64,000 bases of DNA from an uncultured Polaribacter sp. (GCF_947496195.1 NZ_CANMBY010000002.1:682001-746000); one strand, 5' to 3'. Counted from the stretch's first letter, positions 29,621 through 37,941 are shown. The notes: generated from the sequence alone by a model not told the origin. Program-made: numbers and translations.

Positions 29621-31100
29621 AGAAGAAATAAATGTAGTTTGGTTTAAACGTGATTTACGCTTGCAAGATAATGAAGCAATATACAATGCTTTAGCATCTA
29701 ATAAACCCACACTTTTTCTTTATGTTTTTGAAAAATCTTTAATTGATGATCCTCATTATGATGAGCGCCATTGGAATTTTATAAAGCAATCTTTAGTCGA
29801 CTTAAATCAGCAGTTAGAAAATTACAAAACTAAAATATTAGCAGTTACTTCAGAAGTAATTACTGTATTTAATCAGCTACAAAATTATTATAAAATTGAT
29901 ACTGTTTATTCTCATCAAGAAACAGGATTATTAATTACCTATAATAGAGATAAAGAATTTGCAAGGTATTGTAGAAACAACTCTATTAATTGGGTTGAAA
30001 ATAATAATAATGGTGTTTTAAGAGGATTGTTAAATAGAGAAGATTGGTTTGATAAATGGGAGAATTATATGAACGATTCTCAATTCGAAATTAATTATAC
30101 GAATAGTAAATTACTTTCTATTGAAAATATCAAAAATTTAGAAAAGTATTTTATTAAAACTGATTTAGAAACTCCTAATCATAAATATTTTCAAAAAGGA
30201 GGAGTTACCACAGCTTGGAAATATGCTACAAGCTTTTTCGAAGAAAGACATAAGGGTTATATGTATAATATTTCTAAACCAAACTTATCTAGAAAAAGTT
30301 GCAGTAGGTTATCTCCATATATTGCTTGGGGAAATTTATCAATTAGACAGGTATATCAAACAGCATTAGCATATAAAAACGAAGAAAATAAAAAACAATT
30401 AGGTGCTTTTGTATCTAGATTGCGTTGGCAAGCACATTTTATACAAAAATTTGAGATGGAGCATACTATGGAAACAGCCAGCATAAATAAGGGTTATCAT
30501 AAATTAAAGAAAAGTATTTCTTTAGAATACCAACAAGCTTGGCAAGAAGGTAAAACAGGTTTCCCTTTAATAGATGCTTCTATGCGTTGTTTAATAGAAA
30601 CAGGATATTTAAATTTTAGAATGCGTTCTATGTTAGTTTCTTTTTTTACACATATTTTATGGCAACCTTGGCAAGCATCTTCTGAATATTTATCTCGTTT
30701 ATTTTTAGATTTTGAACCTGGCATACATTTTCCACAATTAAATATGCAAGCAGGAGAAACAGGCATCAATGACTTAAGGGTTTATAATCCAATAAAAAAT
30801 AGTTTAGAACACGATGCTGATGCTACTTTTATAAAAAAATGGATTCCAGAATTAGCAAAACTTCCAAAAGCTTTTATCCATGAGCCTTATTTAATGACTC
30901 CTTTAGATCAACAGTTTAATAATTTTGAGTTAGGCGTAGATTACCCAAAACCAATAGTTAATATTAAAACAAATAGAAAGAGAGCTTTAGATATTTTATG
31001 GAACATGAAAAATGATGAAGATGTTGTTAATGAAAGTAGAAGAATTCTTATAAAACATACACTTTCTGACAGAAGTAGAATGTTAAAAACAAACACTTAG
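29610..31100 (+). CDS. Divergent photolyase/cryptochrome-like flavoprotein
   Basis: 496 residues with the photolyase antenna domain (VVWFKRDLRLQDNEAI) and FAD domain (SRLSPYIAWGNLS, WQEGKTGFPLIDASMR, NFRMRSML). The region equal to WQW in class I enzymes reads HFPQLNMQAGETG (373-385), so the FAD-proximal Trp is missing, and the substrate Glu of WREF-type motifs is Gln274 (LRWQAHF). A C-terminal tail of about 80 residues follows. It may be a sensor or a repair enzyme with another electron path. Last gene of the operon; subfamily not settled. Confidence 0.88.
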   Translation: MTDREEINVVWFKRDLRLQDNEAIYNALASNKPTLFLYVFEKSLIDDPHYDERHWNFIKQSLVDLNQQLENYKTKILAVTSEVITVFNQLQNYYKIDTVYSHQETGLLITYNRDKEFARYCRNNSINWVENNNNGVLRGLLNREDWFDKWENYMNDSQFEINYTNSKLLSIENIKNLEKYFIKTDLETPNHKYFQKGGVTTAWKYATSFFEERHKGYMYNISKPNLSRKSCSRLSPYIAWGNLSIRQVYQTALAYKNEENKKQLGAFVSRLRWQAHFIQKFEMEHTMETASINKGYHKLKKSISLEYQQAWQEGKTGFPLIDASMRCLIETGYLNFRMRSMLVSFFTHILWQPWQASSEYLSRLFLDFEPGIHFPQLNMQAGETGINDLRVYNPIKNSLEHDADATFIKKWIPELAKLPKAFIHEPYLMTPLDQQFNNFELGVDYPKPIVNIKTNRKRALDILWNMKNDEDVVNESRRILIKHTLSDRSRMLKTNT

Positions 31101-31124
31101 CATAATATAATGTTTTGTTAAATT

Positions 31125-31156
31125 TTGTTTAACATTTAAATTCAATAGTTAAACAT
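31125..31156. promoter_or_regulatory. Shared inverted-repeat operator B, TTGTTTAAC-N14-GTTAAACAT
   Basis: Half sites GTTTAAC (31127-31133) and GTTAAAC (31148-31154) with the same 14-base spacer as operator A; only the last outer base differs. Here 16 bases separate the inner dyad from the -7 element, against 6 at operator A, a shift of one helical turn. The spacers are unrelated in sequence, so the halves are what is conserved. Confidence 0.75.
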
Positions 31157-31170
31157 AATCATATTTTAAC

Positions 31171-31178
31171 TATATTTG
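31171..31178 (+). promoter_or_regulatory. -7 promoter element of the second light-cluster operon
   Basis: TATATTTG, exact TAnnTTTG. The proposed GTG start at 31183 begins only five bases later, so the mRNA may be leaderless. Confidence 0.65.
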
Positions 31179-31182
31179 AAAT

Positions 31183-31617
31183 GTGATATTCGAAACTACA
31201 TACAAAAATAAAGATGCTACTGCTACAATAAATGACCTTGTTGGTAAGCCTTATAGTTTTATTGAATCTATAAAATTAAAAGGAACTGGTTCTAAAAGAA
31301 TGATTGTAGATGATGTTAGTCTAGGTTTTAAATCTATTTTAAATACAGTATCAGATATTAATTATGGTAATATCGAGATTAGAAAGAAAGGGATTTTAAT
31401 TCATATCACTAAAGGTTTAAAAAACTTTACATGGGCAATCCCATTTTATCAATTACACATTTACAATACTAAGACATTTAGCATCCATGCACAAGGAAAC
31501 TATGTAAGGTTTGTTAAAAATAAAACGTATAAAGAAAATAAAAAATTTATAGACAAATTGTTAGACTTTAAAATAGAGAACGACAAAAAGTATGACGTCT
31601 ATGAAATGATAAGTTAA
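31183..31617 (+). CDS. Hypothetical 144-residue protein in light cluster
   Basis: Single-domain protein with no signal peptide or membrane helix; beta-rich, with GSKRMIVDDVSLGFKSIL and ITKGLKNFTWAIPFYQLHIY. I do not recognise a family. The frame opens with GTG at 31183, almost on the predicted transcription start; the next in-frame Met is residue 39, which would cut into the ordered part. It heads the operon that continues with TIGR03643 and folE, so it is likely part of the same light-induced set. Confidence 0.75.
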   Translation: MIFETTYKNKDATATINDLVGKPYSFIESIKLKGTGSKRMIVDDVSLGFKSILNTVSDINYGNIEIRKKGILIHITKGLKNFTWAIPFYQLHIYNTKTFSIHAQGNYVRFVKNKTYKENKKFIDKLLDFKIENDKKYDVYEMIS

Positions 31618-31625
31618 ATCTATTG

Positions 31626-31901
31626 ATGAAAGAACTAAGTGGTATAGAAATTGACAGAATTATAGAGATGGCTTGGGAAGATAGAACCACATTTGAAGCA
31701 ATTGAATTTCAATTTGGTTTAAAAGAACAAGAAGTCATCAATTTGATGAGAAGAGAAATGAAAGCGAGTAGCTTTAGAATGTGGAGAGAGAGAGTACAAG
31801 GAAGAAAAACAAAACATGAAAAATTAAGAACTTTTGAAAAGGGGCGTTTTAAATGTTCAAGACAAAAGTCAATATCAAATAACTCTATAGCAAAAAGATA
31901 A
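31626..31901 (+). CDS. TIGR03643 family protein
   Basis: 91 residues. Family markers are EIDRIIEMAWEDRTTFEAIE, FGLKEQEVI and SFRMWRERVQGRKTKHEKL; the helical, basic nature suggests nucleic-acid or protein binding. It regularly accompanies cryptochrome, DUF2256 and SDR genes in light-responsive clusters of other bacteria. The ATG at 31626 is preferred over the in-frame TTG three bases before it. Starts nine bases after the preceding gene. Confidence 0.87.
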   Translation: MKELSGIEIDRIIEMAWEDRTTFEAIEFQFGLKEQEVINLMRREMKASSFRMWRERVQGRKTKHEKLRTFEKGRFKCSRQKSISNNSIAKR

Positions 31902-31962
31902 CTAACCGTGCTTTGCTTTTAAGATTAGAGTACTTAAAGACAGCACATTAAAAAGACTAAAG

Positions 31963-32661
31963 ATGATTACAGAAGTAATACTAAAAGAAAAGCAACAAGA
32001 ACAAAAACTAAATGGTTTTTCGTTCGAAGAGATTGGAGATGACCACCTTTTTACAGGTTTAGAGACACCAATGAAACCAGATGCTTTTAAGATCTCTGAC
32101 GAAGAAAAGAAAGAAAAAATTTCTATTTTATTTGAAGAAATAATGAATGTAATGGGCTTAGACCTTACGGACGATTCATTAAAAGGAACTCCAAAAAGAG
32201 TTGCAAAAATGTATATAGATGAAATTTTCTCTGGATTAAATCCTGCTAATAAACCAAAAGTTGCATTATTTGATAATAAGTACCAATACAATCAAATGTT
32301 GGTAGAAAAAAACATAACTTTTTATTCAAATTGCGAACACCATTTTGTACCTATCATTGGTAAAGCTCATGTAGCCTATATTTCTTCTGGTAAGGTAATT
32401 GGTTTATCTAAATTAAATAGAATAGTACAATATTATGCAAAAAGACCTCAAGTTCAAGAAAGACTTACTAATCAAATAGCAGAAGAACTTAAAGGTATTT
32501 TAGAAACAGAAGATGTTGCAGTAATCATAGATGCAAAACACTTATGTGTATCATCTAGAGGAGTTAAAGATGATACCTCATCAACTGTAACCTCTTACTT
32601 TGGGGGTAAATTTAATACACAAGAAAAAATAGCTGAATTACAAAACACTTTAAATTACTAA
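31963..32661 (+). CDS. folE: GTP cyclohydrolase I
   Basis: Converts GTP to 7,8-dihydroneopterin triphosphate, the first step to folate or other pterins. Zinc ligands are Cys124 and His127 (SNCEHHFVP) and Cys195 (HLCVSSRG); the GTP site includes GLSKLNRI. Length 232 with an N-terminal extension of about 45 residues. In the setting of photolyase genes it may raise the supply of the methenyltetrahydrofolate antenna, a role proposed for folE copies in light-regulated clusters elsewhere. Whether this is the cell's only folE is not visible. Confidence 0.96.
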   Translation: MITEVILKEKQQEQKLNGFSFEEIGDDHLFTGLETPMKPDAFKISDEEKKEKISILFEEIMNVMGLDLTDDSLKGTPKRVAKMYIDEIFSGLNPANKPKVALFDNKYQYNQMLVEKNITFYSNCEHHFVPIIGKAHVAYISSGKVIGLSKLNRIVQYYAKRPQVQERLTNQIAEELKGILETEDVAVIIDAKHLCVSSRGVKDDTSSTVTSYFGGKFNTQEKIAELQNTLNY

Positions 32662-32663
32662 TT

Positions 32664-32891
32664 ATGGAATTAATTAAAAAAGCAATTGAGTTCGAAAATA
32701 GAAAAATGAGATTTCCAACCACTAGTGATAGAATTCTAGCATCTAGAGAAGCAAAATCTTTAATCTTAAGTTTAAACGAAGTTTATAAACAAACTAAAGA
32801 TAAAGAATTAATGGATTTAATGAAGCGTTTAACTGCAATTAAGCAGAGAATTGAAAAACGTTTAAAGGGTAAACCATTAACAGCTGCTTAA
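32664..32891 (+). CDS. Hypothetical small helical protein, tandem copy 1
   Basis: 75 residues, two bases after folE. Charged helical protein with no membrane segment: MELIKKAIEFENRKMRFPTT opens it and IEKRLKGKP closes it. About 60 percent of positions match the next gene by eye, so the two are tandem duplicates. No known family or catalytic residues recognised. Confidence 0.78.
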   Translation: MELIKKAIEFENRKMRFPTTSDRILASREAKSLILSLNEVYKQTKDKELMDLMKRLTAIKQRIEKRLKGKPLTAA

Positions 32892-32964
32892 TTCTTTTGA
32901 TTTTTGGTTGATTATCTAACTAATATGTTTATATTCGTCAGTTAGAAAAATTACCAAAAACATC

Positions 32965-33180
32965 ATGGAATTATTAGAAAGAGCCACTGAGTTTGAGAAT
33001 AGAAAGTTCTCATTTAAAACTACTAGTGACCGAATTTTAGCTTCTAGAGAAGTAAAAGCACTTATTTTAGAATTAAACGAAGTTTACAAATTAGAAAAAG
33101 ATCCTCAAATAATGGATCACATGAAGCGTTTAACAGTTGTAAAACAAAAAATTGAAAAACGCTTGAAAGGAAGACCTTAA
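32965..33180 (+). CDS. Hypothetical small helical protein, tandem copy 2
   Basis: 71 residues, paralog of the preceding gene. Shared blocks are TTSDRILASRE, LNEVYK, HMKRLT/LMKRLT and IEKRLKG. The 73-base gap between the copies may hold a weak promoter, but I see no exact TAnnTTTG. It is followed 11 bases later by an SDR gene. Function unknown; the pair may form homo- or heterodimers. Confidence 0.76.
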   Translation: MELLERATEFENRKFSFKTTSDRILASREVKALILELNEVYKLEKDPQIMDHMKRLTVVKQKIEKRLKGRP

Positions 33181-33191
33181 AAAAGCAAATT

Positions 33192-33875
33192 ATGAGAAAC
33201 ATTTTAGTAATTGGAGGAAGTAAAGGAATAGGAAAAGCAATAATTACTAATTTAGTTGAAGAAAATCATGTTTACAACGTAAGCAGAACATCCCCTGATT
33301 TTTCTCATAATAATTTAACTCATTTCTCTCTTGACATCTTAACAGATGAATTACCTGAAATAGATAAAATAGATACATTAATCTATTGTCCAGGTAGTAT
33401 TAACTTAAGGCCTATTTCTAGATTAAAATTAGAAGAATTTAGAGACGATTTTGAAATTAATGTTATTGGAGCTGTAAAAACAATTCAAAAATATTTACCA
33501 AAATTAAAAGAAGGCAATTCTCCAAATATTCTTTTGTTTAGTACTGTTGCTTCCAAATTAGGAATGCCTTTTCATGCAAGTGTTGCTGCTGCAAAATCTG
33601 CAGTAGAAGGATTAACAAAATCTTTAGGTGCAGAATTAGCCCCAACTATTAGAGTAAATGCAATTGCACCAACTGTTACAGATACAGACTTAGCATCTAA
33701 ATTATTACGTAATGACAGAATGATAGAAAATATCACAGAACGTCATCCTCTAAAAAAATATTTACAACCAAAAGAAGTAGCAGATTTAGCAACTTTTTTA
33801 ACTTCTGATAAAGCTAAATCAATATCTGGTCAAATTTTTGAATTAGACTGTGGTATTGTTAGTTTTAAAATTTAA
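33192..33875 (+). CDS. Short-chain dehydrogenase/reductase
   Basis: Classical SDR of 227 residues: nucleotide motif GGSKGIGKAI (8-17), a CPGS segment at the NNAG position, and the C-terminal INGQ-type SISGQIFELDCG. The catalytic YxxxK is not present in its normal form: the region reads FHASVAAAKSAVEG, with Val-Ala where Tyr is expected and Lys kept. It may thus act differently from a standard oxidoreductase. SDR genes are regular members of light-induced clusters with photolyases. Confidence 0.88.
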   Translation: MRNILVIGGSKGIGKAIITNLVEENHVYNVSRTSPDFSHNNLTHFSLDILTDELPEIDKIDTLIYCPGSINLRPISRLKLEEFRDDFEINVIGAVKTIQKYLPKLKEGNSPNILLFSTVASKLGMPFHASVAAAKSAVEGLTKSLGAELAPTIRVNAIAPTVTDTDLASKLLRNDRMIENITERHPLKKYLQPKEVADLATFLTSDKAKSISGQIFELDCGIVSFKI

Positions 33876-33887
33876 ATAATAAATCTT

Positions 33888-34361
33888 ATGACATCAATAT
33901 ATGATATCAAAATCAATAGTTTACAAGGAAAACCAATAAACTTAAAAGATTTTGAAGGAAAACATATTTTATTTGTGAATGTAGCTTCTAAGTGTGGTTT
34001 TACTCCACAATACAAAGGATTAGAAGAACTACATCAAAAATACAAAGATAAATTAGTAGTTATTGGGGTACCTTGTAATCAATTTGGTAGTCAAGAACCT
34101 GGTTCTTCAGAAGAAATACAAGAATTCTGTGAAGTTAATTATGGTGTTTCTTTTATAATTACTGAAAAGATAGATGTTAAAGGTCAAAACCAACACCCTT
34201 TATATTCCTGGTTAACAAATAAAGATTTTAATTCTAAAAAAAGCTCTTCTGTAAAGTGGAACTTCCAAAAATACCTAGTTGATAATAATGGTAAATTAAT
34301 AGATTATTATTTTTCTATTACAAAACCAACTAGTTCAAAAATCATAAAACACATAAAATAG
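33888..34361 (+). CDS. Glutathione peroxidase family (Cys type)
   Basis: Thiol peroxidase of 157 residues, probably thioredoxin-dependent. Peroxidatic Cys36 is in NVASKCGFT, with the Gln and Trp partners in PCNQFGSQEPG and VKWNFQKYL; a further Cys in EFCEVNYG may resolve. Cytoplasmic, no signal peptide. Its place among photolyases suggests defence against light-driven peroxide. It is 12 bases after the SDR gene. Confidence 0.94.
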   Translation: MTSIYDIKINSLQGKPINLKDFEGKHILFVNVASKCGFTPQYKGLEELHQKYKDKLVVIGVPCNQFGSQEPGSSEEIQEFCEVNYGVSFIITEKIDVKGQNQHPLYSWLTNKDFNSKKSSSVKWNFQKYLVDNNGKLIDYYFSITKPTSSKIIKHIK

Positions 34362-34363
34362 CT

Positions 34364-34531
34364 ATGTTTGGTTTATTCAAAAAAAAATCTGAATTAGAAA
34401 AGCTTCAAGAAAAATATAAAAAATTAATGGAAGAAGGCTTTAAGCTTCAATCTATTAATAGAAGTGATAGTGATCAAAAGTATTTAGAAGCAGATGCTAT
34501 TTTAAAACAAATAGAAGCATTGCAGAAATAA
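34364..34531 (+). CDS. Lacal_2735 family small protein
   Basis: 55 residues, helical and charged: MFGLFKKKSELEKLQEKYKK then a segment LEADAILKQIEAL. Recognised as the flavobacterial Lacal_2735 family, whose function is unknown. It begins two bases after the glutathione peroxidase stop and its TAA shares one base with the ATG of tspO (TAATG), so it is firmly within the operon. No cysteine, no membrane segment; probably a helical hairpin. Confidence 0.8.
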   Translation: MFGLFKKKSELEKLQEKYKKLMEEGFKLQSINRSDSDQKYLEADAILKQIEALQK

Positions 34532-34995
34532 TGAAGAATCAGCTAAAATTTACTATTTTATTTTTAATTATAAATTTTGGTGGTTTAGCAATTGGTAATT
34601 GGTTTATGAATAATGGACCAATATCAGAATGGTATCTAAATCTTAATAAAGCTCCTTGGACACCTCCAGGTTGGGTATTTGGTGTAGCTTGGACAATTAT
34701 TATGATTTGTTTTTCAGTGTATTTAGGTAAACTTTTTTTAGAGCAAGACAATTCAAAAAATAGAATTGTTTTTTTTATTCAGTTTCTTCTAAATGTTAGT
34801 TGGAATTACATTTTCTTCAACCAACAATGGGTATTATTTGGTTTACTTAATATCACTTTGTTAACATCTTTAATCTTTATTTACTTCTTTAAACTAAGTG
34901 ATAAAGTTAAAAATTACAAATATTTATTATTACCCTATATGATTTGGTTGTGTATAGCAACTTCATTAAACCTATATATTTTAATACATAACTAA
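34531..34995 (+). CDS. tspO: TspO/MBR family membrane protein
   Basis: 154 residues with five membrane helices, the TspO hallmark [30 protein letters not shown] near residues 21-51 and a Trp-Asn-rich fourth segment (NVSWNYIFF). TspO proteins bind porphyrins and tetrapyrroles and can act in light-linked stress control, for example in Rhodobacter. Coupled by a one-base overlap to the upstream small gene. Confidence 0.92.
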   Translation: MKNQLKFTILFLIINFGGLAIGNWFMNNGPISEWYLNLNKAPWTPPGWVFGVAWTIIMICFSVYLGKLFLEQDNSKNRIVFFIQFLLNVSWNYIFFNQQWVLFGLLNITLLTSLIFIYFFKLSDKVKNYKYLLLPYMIWLCIATSLNLYILIHN

Positions 34996-35011
34996 TTTAA
35001 AATTTATTAAA

Positions 35012-35794
35012 GTGACAAACATACAATATATTGAAAATGAGATTTTTGATTTAAGATATAAATTAAAAAATCATCCTCTTTTTAAAAATTTAAATTCTTT
35101 AGAGGACATTAAAGTATTTATGCAAAACCATGTCTTTGCTGTTTGGGATTTTATGTCACTCTTAAAAAGCTTACAAAATCATTTAACCAATGTTCAAGTT
35201 CCTTGGACTCCTCCAAAACATCCTAAACTATCAAGATTTATTAATGAAATTGTTCATGGAGAAGAAAGTGATGTAAACGAAGCTGGCGAACCAAAAAGTC
35301 ATTTTGAAATGTATTTAGATGCTATGATTCAATTAGGAGCAAATACAAATCAGATAAATCTTTTTATAGCACTAATTAAAGAAGGAAATACTGTTGAGTT
35401 TGCTTTAAAAGAAATTGAGTTAGATAAAGATGTAGCAGAATTCGTTAGGTTTACATTTACATTAATTGCTAGTAATCAACCTCATTTAATAGCCTCTGCA
35501 TTCACCTTTGGAAGAGAAGATATTATTCCTGATATGTTTTTAGAAATCCTAAAATATTCAGATTCTAATAATCAATTTTATTACAAATTAAAATATTATT
35601 TAGAAAGACATATAGAATTAGATGGTGATGAACATGGCCCTTTATCATTAAAAATGATTTCAGAACTTTGTGGTGATGATGAAAAAAAGTGGCAAGAAAC
35701 ATTAACTATTGCGAAACAATCTTTAGAATATAGAATAAAACTATGGGATGCAGTAAACAATTTAATTCAAAGCCATAAATTAGTTTATTCTTAG
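35012..35794 (+). CDS. DUF3050 family protein
   Basis: 260 residues, mostly helical, recognised as DUF3050 by [46 protein letters not shown] and [15 protein letters not shown]. The His positions and helix bundle resemble haem-oxygenase-like folds, so a metal or haem-related role is possible. The start is GTG at 35012, 16 bases after tspO. Repeated linkage of DUF3050 to light and stress genes in flavobacteria is my recollection rather than something shown here. Confidence 0.85.
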   Translation: MTNIQYIENEIFDLRYKLKNHPLFKNLNSLEDIKVFMQNHVFAVWDFMSLLKSLQNHLTNVQVPWTPPKHPKLSRFINEIVHGEESDVNEAGEPKSHFEMYLDAMIQLGANTNQINLFIALIKEGNTVEFALKEIELDKDVAEFVRFTFTLIASNQPHLIASAFTFGREDIIPDMFLEILKYSDSNNQFYYKLKYYLERHIELDGDEHGPLSLKMISELCGDDEKKWQETLTIAKQSLEYRIKLWDAVNNLIQSHKLVYS

Positions 35795-35807
35795 AAATTC
35801 ATTTTTA

Positions 35808-36272
35808 ATGAAAATATATACACTACACAAAAAACAGAACCTTCCAATTTCATTAGAAGAAGCTTGGAATTTTTTATCTAATCCAAAAAACTTAAAAATA
35901 ATCACACCAGATTATATGAGTTTTGATATGATTACAAAGACTGACAGACCCTTATATACAGGTCAAATATTACAGTATATCGTAACTCCACTTTTAGGAA
36001 TAAAAACCAAATGGGTTTCAGAAATTACACATATAGAGGATAAAAAATATTTTGTAGACGAACAACTTTATGGCCCCTACTCTCTTTGGCACCATAAACA
36101 CTTTATAAAAGAAATTGATGGTGGTGTAGAAATGGAAGATATAATAGATTACAAAATTCCTTTAGGTATACTTGGTCAGTTAGTCCATCCTTTTTTGGTA
36201 AAACCAAAACTTGAAGAGATATTTAGTTACAGACAAAAAAAATTAATTGAACTTTTTGGAGAATATAAATAG
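35808..36272 (+). CDS. SRPBCC family protein
   Basis: 154-residue START/Bet v 1-type lipid or ligand-binding fold, recognised by ISLEEAWNFLSNPKNLKIITPDYMSF, the central PLLGIKTKWVSEITHIED and FSYRQKKLIELFG. No catalytic motif. Related proteins occur immediately upstream of phr genes in many bacteria and are sometimes named cyclases. It is two bases before the CPD photolyase ATG, so coupled with it. Confidence 0.9.
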   Translation: MKIYTLHKKQNLPISLEEAWNFLSNPKNLKIITPDYMSFDMITKTDRPLYTGQILQYIVTPLLGIKTKWVSEITHIEDKKYFVDEQLYGPYSLWHHKHFIKEIDGGVEMEDIIDYKIPLGILGQLVHPFLVKPKLEEIFSYRQKKLIELFGEYK

Positions 36273-36274
36273 TC

Positions 36275-37579
36275 ATGAGTAAAAAAGTAAATATATTTTG
36301 GTTTCGTAGAGATTTAAGATTAGATGATAATGTTGGTTTTTATAATGCTTTACAAGCTAAAAACCCTGTTTTGCCCATTTTTATTTTTGATTCAGAAATC
36401 TTAAAAAAACTCCCTAAAGATGATGCTAGAGTAAGTTTTATTTTTGAAACACTTCAAAAAATGAGAAGTGAATTACAAGATAATTTTGAAAGTTCAATAG
36501 CTATTTATCATGGAAAACCAAAAACTATATTCGAAGAAATTTTAAATGATTTTGAAGTTGAAGAAGTTTACACAAATCATGATTACGAACCTTATGCAAG
36601 AGAAAGAGATGAAGAAATTAAAGAATTTCTTTCAGATAAAAGTGTTGCTTTTAAAACTTTTAAAGATCAAGTAATTTTTGAAAAAAATGAAGTTGTAAAA
36701 AAAGACGGAGATCCTTATGTGGTTTATACTCCATATATGAGAACTTGGAAAGAAAAATTCAAAGAACATAACTTAACTATTTATTACACTAACAGCTATT
36801 TATCAAACTTAATAGAACATACAAGATTACCAAATTTAACTCTTTCAGATATTGGTTTTAAAAAATCAACTCAAGAAATTACACCATATACAGTAACTCC
36901 AACACTTATTCAAGAATACGAAGAAACGAGAAATTTTCCTGCTAAAGATGCAACTTCACGATTAGGTCCACATTTACGTTTTGGAACTGTTAGTGTTCGA
37001 AAAATGATAAAAAAAGCAATAGCCGAAAAGAATGAAATTTTTTGGCAAGAACTAATTTGGAGAGAATTTTTTATGCAAATACTTTGGCATTTTCCAGAAA
37101 CTAAAGACAAAGCATTTAAAAGCAAATATGATAAAATAGAATGGAGAAATAATAAAAAAGAATTTGATGCTTGGTGTAAAGGAGAAACTGGCTACCCTTT
37201 AGTAGATGCTGGTATGAGACAGTTAAATGAAACTGGTTTTATGCATAATAGAATAAGAATGTTAGTAGGTAGTTTTCTTTGTAAACATTTACTTATAGAT
37301 TGGAGATGGGGTGAAGCTTATTTTGCAGAAAAATTGCATGATTACGAAATGGCAAGTAATGTTGGTAATTGGCAATGGGTTGCTGGTTCTGGAGTTGATG
37401 CATCTCCTTATTTTAGAATTTTTAATCCTACTACACAGATAAAAAAGTTTGATAAAGATTTAAAATACATCAAAAAGTGGGTGCCAAATTATCAAGAACT
37501 AACTTATCCTAAGGAAATTGTAGATCATAAAGAGGCAAGAGAGCGTTGTTTAAAAGTTTACAAAGAAGCTGTTAGCTAA
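36275..37579 (+). CDS. phrB: Deoxyribodipyrimidine photolyase, class I CPD
   Basis: Repairs cyclobutane pyrimidine dimers with blue light. 434 residues: antenna domain (VNIFWFRRDLRLDDN) and FAD domain (TSRLGPHLRFGTVSVR, LIWREFFMQILWHFP, GYPLVDAGMRQLNETGFMHNR, ASNVGNWQWVAGSGVDASPYFRIFNP). The substrate Glu in WREF, the FAD-contact Asn in SNVGNWQW and the proximal Trp are all kept, in contrast to the paralogs at 28133 and 29610. It ends the light cluster, just before two tRNA genes. Confidence 0.97.
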   Translation: MSKKVNIFWFRRDLRLDDNVGFYNALQAKNPVLPIFIFDSEILKKLPKDDARVSFIFETLQKMRSELQDNFESSIAIYHGKPKTIFEEILNDFEVEEVYTNHDYEPYARERDEEIKEFLSDKSVAFKTFKDQVIFEKNEVVKKDGDPYVVYTPYMRTWKEKFKEHNLTIYYTNSYLSNLIEHTRLPNLTLSDIGFKKSTQEITPYTVTPTLIQEYEETRNFPAKDATSRLGPHLRFGTVSVRKMIKKAIAEKNEIFWQELIWREFFMQILWHFPETKDKAFKSKYDKIEWRNNKKEFDAWCKGETGYPLVDAGMRQLNETGFMHNRIRMLVGSFLCKHLLIDWRWGEAYFAEKLHDYEMASNVGNWQWVAGSGVDASPYFRIFNPTTQIKKFDKDLKYIKKWVPNYQELTYPKEIVDHKEARERCLKVYKEAVS

Positions 37580-37644
37580 AATAAATAAAAAAATTATTGC
37601 TTCATTTTAATATTTGGTTTTTATTTGTGTTCTCAATTCAAAAA

Positions 37645-37718
37645 GCCAATATAGCTCAGCTGGCTAGAGCAGCTGATTTGTAATCAGCAGGTCGTGGGTT
37701 CGAGTCCCTCTATTGGCT
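37645..37718 (+). tRNA. tRNA-Thr (anticodon TGT)
   Basis: Acceptor GCCAATA pairs with TATTGGC; anticodon stem CTGAT/ATCAG holds loop TTGTA with anticodon TGT; T arm GGGTTCGAGTCCC. Discriminator T at 37718. 20 bases before the second tRNA-Pro. Confidence 0.97.
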
Positions 37719-37737
37719 CATTTTCTCTTAATTTTTT

Positions 37738-37812
37738 CGGGATGTAGCTTAGTCCGGTTAAAGTGCTGGTCTGGGGGACCAGAGATCGGAGGTTCGAATC
37801 CTCTCATCCCGA
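37738..37812 (+). tRNA. tRNA-Pro (anticodon GGG)
   Basis: Acceptor CGGGATG pairs with CATCCCG; anticodon stem CTGGT/ACCAG with loop CTGGGGG, anticodon GGG; T arm GAGGTTCGAATCCTC. Discriminator A. Together with tRNA-Pro(TGG) at 24455 it brackets the light cluster. Confidence 0.97.
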
Positions 37813-37941
37813 CATTCAAATTAAATATTTTCTACAATTCTTTGTTAGATTTCAACTTTATAATCTGCTAAAAAATATTTATCTTGCAGAGATGGTGTTT
37901 AATTATCTATTGTAATTGAAACCAAAATAAAAATTGAAATT

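Noticed and set aside
24455..37812. Integrated mobile island
   Set aside because: tRNA genes flank the cluster, but there is no integrase, relaxase, transposase or exact direct repeat long enough to be an attachment pair.
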